IMG/VR virus record: IMGVR_UViG_3300037248_000328
Location: 1 to 26,675 of that record
Source: a virus
Direction: 5' to 3' (one strand)
Length of the DNA stretch: 26,675 bases
This document shows, one piece after another, positions 21,174 through 26,675 of the stretch; the first letter of the stretch is position 1, and every line of letters starts with the position of its first letter. A program made the position numbers and the translations under genes. Below the pieces are notes generated by a model. It was not told where the DNA came from, did not search any database, and saw only the letters and a program-made list of their open reading frames with translations.

Positions 21174-22320
21174 CGCGAATCTCCAACATTGCCTCGTTGA
21201 TCGAATCGCGGACCGATTTCGCGCCACTGCGCTTTTTCGGCGCGGTGCTTGAGCCGCTCCCCGGCGACGCGGGGCGCAAGCTGCTGCTCGTATATCGCGC
21301 ACGCTGCGCTCGCTCAGATTCGGCCTTGAGCTTAGCTTTGACTTGCTCGGCGACCATCTGACCGCTGAGCTCGGGGTCCATGGCCACAGCGGCGCGATAA
21401 GCGCCGTCAAGATCAACATGTCCTTCCGGTGTAAGCGGTATCACCGAAACTCCATATTGATTGGGCTGGAGGAGCGTCGACATCCTCTGCCGGACCCGGG
21501 CGTAGTGCGGTTTGTCCTCGCTCCACTGCGCCAGAATTTCCTGAGTGCGGGCTTCTTGCGCGGACTGAAAGTGCTGCTGCAGCGGGGCGACATGGGCACC
21601 GACCCGCGCGTCGATTTGCGCCTGGAGCCACTGCTGCGCCTGTTGTTGGTCGGGGTTGGGTTGCTGCTGCTGCGCGCCGCCGATGCCAAGAACCTGGGCG
21701 AGGCGTTGCGGGCTGTAGTTCATTGCCTGCATTAGCGCGGGGAAACTTTGGTCTGGGCGGTTTGCCAGAGCGTTCCACCAATCGAACATCCTGCGCACGG
21801 CAGTACCGGCAGTGTGCCCATGACTTTTGATCACCTCCATCGAGGGCGCCAATGCGGCGTCCAGCTCGGCGTAGCGATTTTTCAGTTCCGCAACGCCGCG
21901 CTCAGATTCTTGCTCTCTGCGATGGATCGCGTGCTTGATCTCGGGCGGCAGCTGGTCGTAGTGCGCGCGCTCGTCGGCGCGCCAGGACTTGGGTGCAACT
22001 GACGTGTCGACCTGGCCCCCGGCCGTGGTCGCGGCGCCTGCTGTTTCTGCCTCGCCGTCCTTGGCTTTTGGCTTGTCGGCGGTGGCCTCGCGCGCCGCGC
22101 GCGCCGAGCGATCGGGAGGTTCCCAGTCCCGCTTGCCGCCGCTGCGACGTGTGGCGTCGTCGAGGTTGCGCTCGAGCTCTTCCCTGAGCATCTCGCGGCT
22201 GCGGTCGCGCCGGCCGCCGCTCAACTCGCCGGAGCTGTCTCGCGCAGTGCGCTCACTGCCGCGCTCGGTGGCGTCGTGCTCGCTGTCGTGGTTTTTCAGT
22301 TCGATGTTGTCTTCGCTCAC
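21166..22320 (-). CDS. Large hydrophilic phage protein, possibly scaffold-like, 384 aa
   Basis: The first 110 residues are very charged and low in complexity (ERTARDSSGELSGGRRDRSR), likely disordered. A helical middle follows with VAPKSWRADERAHYDQLPPE, IKHAIHRREQESERGVAELK and a Q-rich stretch (IGGAQQQQPNPDQQQAQQWL). The pattern PKSW-x-A-(D/E) ... W/Y-x-x-LP-x-E(I/V) ... RE-x-E-x-x-x-G is one I recall in proteins next to terminases in Rhizobiales phage regions. Hydrophilic and helical, it would fit a scaffold or virion-assembly role, but that is inference. It overlaps both neighbours (four bases with the HTH gene, eight with the 103-aa gene). Confidence 0.65.
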   Translation of the reverse strand: MSEDNIELKNHDSEHDATERGSERTARDSSGELSGGRRDRSREMLREELERNLDDATRRSGGKRDWEPPDRSARAAREATADKPKAKDGEAETAGAATTAGGQVDTSVAPKSWRADERAHYDQLPPEIKHAIHRREQESERGVAELKNRYAELDAALAPSMEVIKSHGHTAGTAVRRMFDWWNALANRPDQSFPALMQAMNYSPQRLAQVLGIGGAQQQQPNPDQQQAQQWLQAQIDARVGAHVAPLQQHFQSAQEARTQEILAQWSEDKPHYARVRQRMSTLLQPNQYGVSVIPLTPEGHVDLDGAYRAAVAMDPELSGQMVAEQVKAKLKAESERAQRARYTSSSLRPASPGSGSSTAPKKRSGAKSVRDSINEAMLEIRDA

Positions 22321-22580
22321 GCAGTTTCTTCTTTCATCGTTATGGCGCGGTCTGCGCCTTCGATAGCCTGGAGGTTCTCGAGCTGCAGCCAGCGGCGGTA
22401 CGTGCCGAGTTGGTAGCGCGGTGCCCGCGGCCCGAGCCTGATCACCGGCGGGCCTTCGCCGTTGGCTTCCATGCGCTCGAGCCGGTCGGTGGTCGTGCGC
22501 ATGACCACCGCCATCTCCGGGCGCGTGAGCAGCAGCTCGTCAGGCGCGTCACGCAGGTCGGGGAGTTGTTCGGGCAGCAC
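22317..22580 (-). CDS. AlpA/excisionase-like HTH protein, 87 aa
   Basis: The core reads ELLLTRPEMAVVMRTTTDRL, ERMEANGEGPPVIRLGPRAP, then RYQLGTYRRWLQL. A winged-helix MerR/excisionase-like domain is expected: LTR-x-EMA-x-x-(L/M)-x-T... as the recognition helix pair, then GPP-x-(I/V)-R-(L/I)-G-x-R-x-x-RY-x-L as the wing. Proteins of this kind (AlpA/Xis) regulate phage excision or lysogeny. It starts the tightly packed gene chain and ends in a 4-base overlap with the 384-aa gene, so it may govern that transcript. Confidence 0.7.
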   Translation of the reverse strand: MLPEQLPDLRDAPDELLLTRPEMAVVMRTTTDRLERMEANGEGPPVIRLGPRAPRYQLGTYRRWLQLENLQAIEGADRAITMKEETA

Positions 22581-22836
22581 CAGCTTCTCAGCGCTCGCTT
22601 AAAAAGGGCCGACGCAGCCAAAGGGCCGCGGCCCCTGGTGCGCAATGGGTGAGCCGGTCTGATCTGGTCTGGGGGTAAGCACGCCCGCGGGCAGAGGGCA
22701 AAACCTTAGGCCTGCTTAAGGGCGCGCTAAGTCATATAGGGGTTCGATAGGGTTCGTAAAGGGCCGAACGCAAAGGGGGCGGGGCCGGCGCTCGCCTCGC
22801 GTTCGCGTTCTGTCGACATGATTGATTGCGAAGTTG
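22581..22836. other. Non-coding gap with repeated AAAGGGCCG and AGGGTTCG motifs
   Basis: The motif AAAGGGCCG occurs three times (22602, 22620 and 22758). Two tandem AGGGTTCG-type units lie at 22736-22760 (TAGGGGTTCGATAGGGTTCG). The spacing between the HTH gene and the toxin operon suggests a promoter region for the long minus-strand transcript. No gene is seen. Confidence 0.45.
22736..22760. repeat. Tandem AGGGTTC motif copies
   Basis: Two units, TAGGGGTTCGA and TAGGGTTCGTAAAG, lie back to back. Similar motifs occur at 24239-24255 and, inverted, at 24331-24347, beside the serine recombinase gene. Confidence 0.4.
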
Positions 22837-23241
22837 CTACACCACCGGAACAATCCGCTGCTCGATCCAGGCGACGACCTCATCAAACTTGATGCGGTGC
22901 TCGACTAAGTCGAGAACCAGTTTCTCCGCGTCTTTGTTTAACTGCTCTACGTCATCAGTCCGGAGGCGATATCCGCTTCGGACGAGTAGCAGGTCCAGCG
23001 TGACCAAGGCGGTACGTTTGTTGCCGTCGATGAAGCCATGATTGCATGCCAAGGACTCAAGGAGCGCCGCTCCTTTCGTCTCGATCGTGGGGTAGTAACC
23101 CGTGTACGGCCTGCCCACTGCCGCCTCAATCAACGAGCGCTCGCGGATGCCGGCAAGGCCGCCGAACAGAGCTACTTGGGAATCGTGAATGGCGATGACG
23201 TCGTCGACCTGGACGACGTAGTACTCGCTATTTGTCGGCAA
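22837..23241 (-). CDS. doc: Fic/Doc-family toxin
   Basis: The protein (134 aa) has the catalytic loop H68-GFIDGNKRTAL, which fits the Fic/Doc core H-x-F-x-(D/E)-x-N-K-R. Doc kinase toxins phosphorylate EF-Tu; classical Fic proteins AMPylate. The Doc-type context (about 130 aa; an N-terminal motif IAIHDSQVALFGGLAGIRER, with an IHD-x-x-(V/I)-x-x-FGG-x-x-GIR pattern) points to death-on-curing type. The gene overlaps the upstream 82-aa gene by 14 bases, the usual toxin-antitoxin order. Full-length and intact, it should be active unless neutralised. A toxin of this type stabilises the element by killing cells that lose it. The symbol follows the Doc family assignment. Confidence 0.9.
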   Translation of the reverse strand: MPTNSEYYVVQVDDVIAIHDSQVALFGGLAGIRERSLIEAAVGRPYTGYYPTIETKGAALLESLACNHGFIDGNKRTALVTLDLLLVRSGYRLRTDDVEQLNKDAEKLVLDLVEHRIKFDEVVAWIEQRIVPVV

Positions 23242-23476
23242 GGTTCTTCAACGCCGTCGCGAACACCGTGGTCGAGTGAGACACAATCGTGTTCGTCACG
23301 TCGCTGGAGGTCCCCACGATGAGCATCCCGCGCTTGCTGTGCTCCAGATATTCGGCAAGCGATGTCGTGCCCGTGCTTGTCAGCAGCGAGCTAAGCTTTT
23401 CGTCGCTCCGAAACTCAGGGGCGAAGAATTCGCCGTAGGTCTTTCGGAGGATGCCAATCGATGGCTCTTCGGTCAT
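23228..23476 (-). CDS. Putative antitoxin of the Doc toxin, 82 aa
   Basis: The gene lies directly upstream of doc and overlaps it by 14 bases, which is standard for an antitoxin. The protein contains IGILRKTYGEFFAPEFRSDE, SLLTSTGTTSLAEYLEHSKR and a hydrophobic end (TNTIVSHSTTVFATALKNLA). It does not show the Phd or Xre domain usually paired with Doc, so the family is not recognised and may be new. The assignment depends on gene order. A short inverted repeat (AGCGCAC/GTGTGCT, 23516-23530) upstream could be its autoregulatory operator. Confidence 0.6.
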   Translation of the reverse strand: MTEEPSIGILRKTYGEFFAPEFRSDEKLSSLLTSTGTTSLAEYLEHSKRGMLIVGTSSDVTNTIVSHSTTVFATALKNLADK

Positions 23477-23515
23477 GGCAGTAAAATAGTGCCTTCCATT
23501 GTTGATGCCTAGTGT

Positions 23516-23530
23516 AGCGCACCGTGTGCT
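23516..23530. promoter_or_regulatory. Imperfect inverted repeat upstream of the antitoxin gene
   Basis: AGCGCAC and GTGTGCT match in 6 of 7 positions around a single base. It sits about 40 bases before the antitoxin ATG and could be an operator for the toxin-antitoxin complex. Confidence 0.35.
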
Positions 23531-23549
23531 GGTGTCCTTGCTGGGTACC

Positions 23550-23567
23550 CGCCAGAATGGGCTGGCG
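23550..23567 (-). terminator. Hairpin after the serine recombinase gene
   Basis: CGCCAG pairs with CTGGCG around AATGGG, six bases after the recombinase stop codon. There is no T-run, so it might instead be part of a regulatory site. Confidence 0.35.
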
Positions 23568-23572
23568 CCATG

Positions 23573-24199
23573 CTATGCTGCGTAAGGCTGCGCTGTCGCT
23601 CCCCTTATGCGGTAGACGGTACAGACGCCGACATTTAACTCGCGCGCGATGCGCCGCAGGCCCCACTTCGCCGCCAGCGCCGCCTTGATGGCCGCGACCT
23701 TCTCGGGGTCGCTGTCCTCTAGCTGCGGCCGGCCCAGCGTGGTGCCCTGCTCCTTGGCACGGGCCAGGCCGGCGAGCACGCGCTCGCGGATCATGGCGCG
23801 CTCGAATTCGGCAAACACACCCATCATCTGAAACATCGCGCGCCCGCTGGGAGTGGACGTGTCGAGGCCCTGCTGGTGCAGGTACAGGTCAACGCCCTTG
23901 GCGTGCAGCTCGGAGAGCACCTCGATCAGGTTCTTGAGCGAGCGCCCGAGCCGGTCCACCGACCAAGCAGCGACCATGTCGACCTCGCGCCGCGCCACCG
24001 CCTTGAGCAGCGCGTCAAGCCCGGGCCGGTCTTTGCGGTCCTTGGCGCCCGATATGCCGTTGTCGGCGAAGACGTGCACAACGTGCCAGCCGTGGCGCTT
24101 TGCAACCCGCTGGAGCTCGCGCCTCTGGTTCTCGGTCGTTTGATCGCTCGTCGATACGCGCAGGTAGAGCGCGACGCGCTTAGCTCGAGCCTTGGCCAT
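23573..24199 (-). CDS. Serine recombinase (resolvase/invertase family)
   Basis: The protein (208 aa) has the catalytic domain (VALYLRVSTSDQTTENQRRE) with nucleophile Ser16 in the RVS motif. Family motifs follow: DNGISGAKDRKDRPGLDALL, VAAWSVDRLGRSLKNLIEVL, and the helix E (RAMIRERVLAGLARAKEQGT). The C-terminal HTH (TLGRPQLE, WGLRRIARELNVGVCTVYRI) completes it. It recombines specific sites as a resolvase or invertase, and acts as a dimer-tetramer. A good Shine-Dalgarno (GGAGGG, 5 bases away) supports the start. Its own recombination sites are not proven, although AGGGTTC motifs lie on either side. Confidence 0.93.
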   Translation of the reverse strand: MAKARAKRVALYLRVSTSDQTTENQRRELQRVAKRHGWHVVHVFADNGISGAKDRKDRPGLDALLKAVARREVDMVAAWSVDRLGRSLKNLIEVLSELHAKGVDLYLHQQGLDTSTPSGRAMFQMMGVFAEFERAMIRERVLAGLARAKEQGTTLGRPQLEDSDPEKVAAIKAALAAKWGLRRIARELNVGVCTVYRIRGATAQPYAA

Positions 24200-24238
24200 G
24201 GTGTCCCTCCAGCAGCGAGGCGGCCATCATAGCTCGGC

Positions 24239-24347
24239 TTTAGGGTTCTATAAAGCGATATTTTCGGATACGCCAAAGGCGAGAAAAAAAGTCCTTTGAA
24301 ATCAAAGGCCGGGTCGGCGATTTTGGCAGGGGATTTTAGAACCCCTT
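24239..24347. repeat. Inverted AGGGTTCTA / TAGAACCCC pair upstream of the recombinase
   Basis: TTTAGGGTTCTATAAAG at 24239-24255 faces TTTTAGAACCCCTTG at 24331-24347, an inverted arrangement about 75 bases apart. This could be crossover subsites for the recombinase or its operator. Confidence 0.4.
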
Positions 24348-24401
24348 GTACGCGCGGCGGAGGTGTTTCGAACCGGCCGCATGATTGGAACGACACGCGG
24401 C

Positions 24402-24407
24402 TATAAT
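24402..24407 (+). promoter_or_regulatory. -10-like TATAAT before the nuclease-like relic
   Basis: TATAAT is perfect, but a TTGGAA at 24385 is only 11 bases upstream, too close for a standard -35. Transcription from here would produce a leader of about 50 bases with AAGGAG before the ATG at 24457. Confidence 0.3.
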
Positions 24408-24456
24408 TGATGGTGCCTCACGAGAGGCGGCGACGCGCTAAGGAGCTAAAAGACAC

Positions 24457-24959
24457 ATGGTCGATCTCACGCGACTGACATCGGTCGAGTTATTGGCGTT
24501 TCAGGCACGCATTGCTGACGAATTGCGCAGTCGCCAGATTGCGCGGACCTCAAACAACGTGACCGGCGACCTGCCGAGTACCTGTTCTGCCGGGCCTTTG
24601 GCTGGACGCCCGCTGCCAATTCCAACGCCCATATAGATGCCATCGACCAGGACGGCGCTCGCTATCAGATCAAAGGACGCCGCGTCACACGGCATAACCT
24701 ATCCCGCCAGCTGGGTGCGATCCGAGATCTTGCTGGCCAGCCTTTCGACTTTCTAGCCGGGGTGATCTTTACCGAAGACTATCGGGTGTTGCGTGCGGCC
24801 ATTATTCCCCATGCGATCGTTGATGCGCGTGCGACTTTTGTCGCGCGCACGAACAGTCACAAGTTTCTCCTGCGCGACGATGTTTGGCGCGCCTCGGGGG
24901 TGCGGGATGTCACGCCTGAACTGACGAGCGCCGCACGCGTGCTCGATCTGCCACGATGA
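24457..24959 (+). pseudogene. PD-(D/E)XK-like hypothetical gene with a one-base frameshift
   Basis: The first frame reads MVDLTRLTSVELLAFQARIA and DELRSRQIARTSNNVTGDL. At about 24573 the frame must shift to continue AEYLFCRAFGWTPAANSNAH, then IDAIDQDGARYQIKGRRVTR, ending SAARVLDLPR. The two parts make a continuous protein of about 167 residues. The total (503 bases) is one short of a multiple of three, consistent with one lost base. IDAID ... YQIKGR resembles the core D ... (E/Q)-x-K of PD-(D/E)XK nucleases, with Gln in place of the usual Glu, so activity is uncertain. AAGGAG lies 11 bases before the ATG. A DUF6998-like assignment is possible, not verified. Confidence 0.7.
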
Positions 24960-25323
24960 GGGGCGTGACGGCTGCACGTCGCGCCTGTTTCGGCTTGTTC
25001 CCGGGCGATTGTTGACGTCTTGCGGCCGAACGCACATGAAGCGCCGCCTTCGGCGACGAGAGAGAAGAAACACAATATATAACATATACTTACTCGAAGG
25101 GGGCGGGTACCGCTCTCTTCGGGTCGTCCGCCGCTTTCGAAGGCGGCGAAGAGGGCGAAGGCGGCGCTTTTTGTGTCCGCCCTCTTCGCGCCCTCTTGGG
25201 GCGAAGAAGAGTCTAACGCGCCTTCGGGCGCCGCAATTGGCAGGGCTCGCACCGCAAAAGCGCTGCTGGTCCGCGGTGCCCGATCGATGAGCGCGGGGAT
25301 GTGCTGCCGATTCGTTTAGGTAA
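24960..25323. other. Long non-coding region with GC-rich palindromes and an AT-rich core
   Basis: No gene is convincing in this gap. It combines an AT-rich stretch (ACACAATATATAACATATAC) with several GC-rich inverted repeats, the best at 25146-25189. Located downstream of the RepA-like gene, it could be a replication origin or a strong terminator zone. Confidence 0.5.
25146..25189. repeat. 12-bp perfect inverted repeat
   Basis: GCGAAGAGGGCG at 25146-25157 is repeated inverted as CGCCCTCTTCGC at 25178-25189, with a 20-base loop. Related shorter units lie around it (GCCGCCTTCGGCG, CGCCTTCGGGCG). Confidence 0.6.
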
Positions 25324-26675
25324 TCAGATTAGCTCGGCCTGGGCGTCGCCAGGCTTCCTCTGTCCCGGAAGCCCCAAGTGCCATCCCCCGGCAAATCCTT
25401 CCTTGGCGCTCCAAACATCCAGCTTCTTTCGCGCTCTCTTGAGCTGATCAGTACTAATGCCCTGCATAGCCGCTTGCTCTTCGACCATCTTTGCCGGTTG
25501 CGGTCCGCCAGCGAGAACAATTTTGAGGAATGCAACAGCATCCAGCTTTCCGCCGCGCCGATCTTCTCCGACGCTCGCCGCCAGCGCCTCATCAGCGGTC
25601 ATGTCCACCGGCTCAAGCCAATCCACCGCGGGCGCACGCAGCGGATGCGCTGCCGGTTTCTCAACAATCCGGAATGCAAGGCCGCCCTTGTCTTGACCGA
25701 GGTTGTTCTTTGCCGGAACGAATAACCGCCGATCAGGGTCGTCTGCGTCTCTCGCCACCAGAAAGGCGCAGCGCGCTGCAGCCCCAATTGCGCCTGACTC
25801 AATAAAACGCGCCAGCGCTTCCGTGCCGCCGCTTTTGGTCAGGTGTGTTACGCCGATGACGGACACGCGCGCGCTGGGCCAGGTCCTGCAGCGGCGCGAG
25901 CACGCCAAACCTCACGTCGGTCGCACGATGGGAATCGATCTTGCCCATGTAGGCACTGAGCGGGTCGATGATGATGGCTTGGGTGTCAGGCACCTGGGCG
26001 AGTGCTTTTTCCAACTGTGCGATATCGCGTGAAAGGTCCAAGCCGCGCCTACCGCCCTCGTTGGTTCGCACCGCTTCCAGCATGTGGACTCGACTGACGT
26101 CGGCGCCGGCGGCTTCAAGCCGCGGCCTAATCGTGTCGGCGACGTCATCCTCCGCGCTTAGCATCAGGACGCTGCCTTGCGTCGCGTGTCCCTCGTTGTT
26201 GGGCCAAGGGCCGCCGTTGGTGATCGCGGCAGCAATGGCACACGTGATCTGAGATTTGCCCAATCCGGGATGTCCACCGATCAGCCCGAACTTGCCGAGC
26301 GCAAAACGCCCCGGCCAAAGCCATTCAATCTCACGCGCCGGCACGTCCGCCACGCATGTGATGATCGGCGTCTCGTTCGAGGACGCGCGGCTGGCCGATT
26401 CATGCCCGCGCCCGGCTTTGGCGATTTGCCGCTCAACATACTGCTGGCCGCCGTTCTCGCGGCAGTGTTCGTAGATGCCGCCGCCCCGGAAGGCATCGTT
26501 GAGGCATGCGTCACCGATGACCTTCGCCGCCACTTTCTTGTGGAGTGCGCCAGTGATGAACGCGAACAGTAGCTCGCTGCGGGACTGATATTCACCCGAT
26601 CCCGCTACGTGAAGCAGGCTGGCGATATTGGCCGGCAACATATCAAGAGTGTTACTCGCGCTCTGGACCGTTGGC
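25324..26675 (-). pseudogene. RepA-like AAA ATPase, frameshifted, 5' end outside the window
   Basis: The frame enters from the right edge and reads IEWLWPGRFALGKFGLIGGH, with Walker A GHPGLGKS, then LMLSAEDD and the Walker B AIIIDPLSAY. At about 25870 it must change frame to continue VIGVTHLTKSGGTEALARFI and VARDADDPDRRLFVPAKNNL. The change lies in or next to a CGCGCGCGC run (25866-25874), so slippage or an assembly error is plausible. The domain order matches RepA/DnaB-like replicative helicases and the ATPases of phage and island primase systems, including the THLTK sensor-like motif. Without correction the product lacks its C-terminal part. The lost N-terminus is probably the primase-like or DNA-binding region. 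Confidence 0.8.

Larger units (their letters stand above)
17681..26675. mobile_element. Phage-like/genomic-island segment lacking visible capsid genes
   Basis: The segment collects TerL, a small-terminase-like protein, a chain of overlapping phage-type genes, an HTH regulator, a Fic/Doc toxin and putative antitoxin, a serine recombinase, a nuclease-like relic and a RepA-like ATPase, nearly all on the minus strand. Portal, capsid and tail genes are not found within the window, although the region to the right continues beyond it. Attachment sites were not identified. Confidence 0.7.

Noticed and set aside
21343-22366. Plus-strand frames opposite the 384-aa gene
   Set aside because: Arginine- and serine-rich shadows of the minus-strand gene, typical of GC-rich DNA.
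24300-24385. Possible tRNA gene or tRNA-derived attachment site
   Set aside because: AGGGG/CCCCT forms a stem with a 9-base loop rather than 7, and the GGTTCGAA-like element has no matching T-stem. No full cloverleaf could be drawn.
1-26675. CRISPR array, rRNA or complete insertion sequence
   Set aside because: No regularly spaced identical repeats, no rRNA-like stretches and no intact transposase were found.

Overview
The window reads as chromosome of an alphaproteobacterium of the Bradyrhizobium/Rhodopseudomonas type. This rests on high GC with scattered AT-rich patches, an adenylate/guanylate cyclase with stacked GAF domains, many lineage-type proteins of 40-100 residues, and a dispersed TCCGCTTTTGG-type repeat. 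The assignment is from pattern recognition; no database was searched.

Layout. (1) 1-3600: the 3' end of a membrane or secreted hypothetical gene, two tiny membrane-protein genes, and a triple-GAF class III nucleotide cyclase. (2) 3.8-12.4 kb: an accessory zone of small hypothetical genes on both strands, mixed with debris. It holds a five-gene minus-strand cluster at 4088-5027, secreted proteins, a HEPN-like protein with an RX4H motif, zinc-ribbon proteins, a PEP-CTERM-like surface protein, and a Met-rich EF-hand protein. Broken pieces of one small gene family recur (8661-8705, 8995-9053, 9292-9503, 10315-10416), as do a resolvase HTH remnant and short repeats. (3) 12.5-17.2 kb: a SRAP-domain DNA-damage protein, a VWA protein plus membrane J-domain pair behind a 16-bp palindrome, a frameshifted DUF2237 remnant, and a 535-residue membrane protein. 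That protein looks like a Rossmannoid/SLOG-type sensor fused to a SLATT-like multi-TM effector. Copies of the TCCGC repeat sit at the module borders. (4) 17.7-26.7 kb: a phage-like element, almost all on the minus strand. It has TerL, a small-terminase-like protein, a tightly overlapping set of phage genes, an HTH regulator, a Fic/Doc toxin with a putative antitoxin, a serine recombinase, a frameshifted nuclease-like gene, and a frameshifted RepA-like ATPase that runs off the window.

How the parts fit. In the phage-like block, the genes from the HTH protein to TerL overlap or nearly touch, so they probably form one transcript. No portal, capsid or tail gene is visible downstream of TerL, so the block is a decayed prophage, a satellite-like element or a truncated island. 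The toxin pair and recombinase are typical stabilising cargo. The best candidate for an undescribed system is the SLOG/SLATT-like protein, possibly together with the neighbouring VWA/J-domain pair.

At least four genes carry apparent single frameshifts (9.35, 15.17, 24.57 and 25.87 kb). They may reflect real decay, or indel errors in the assembly.
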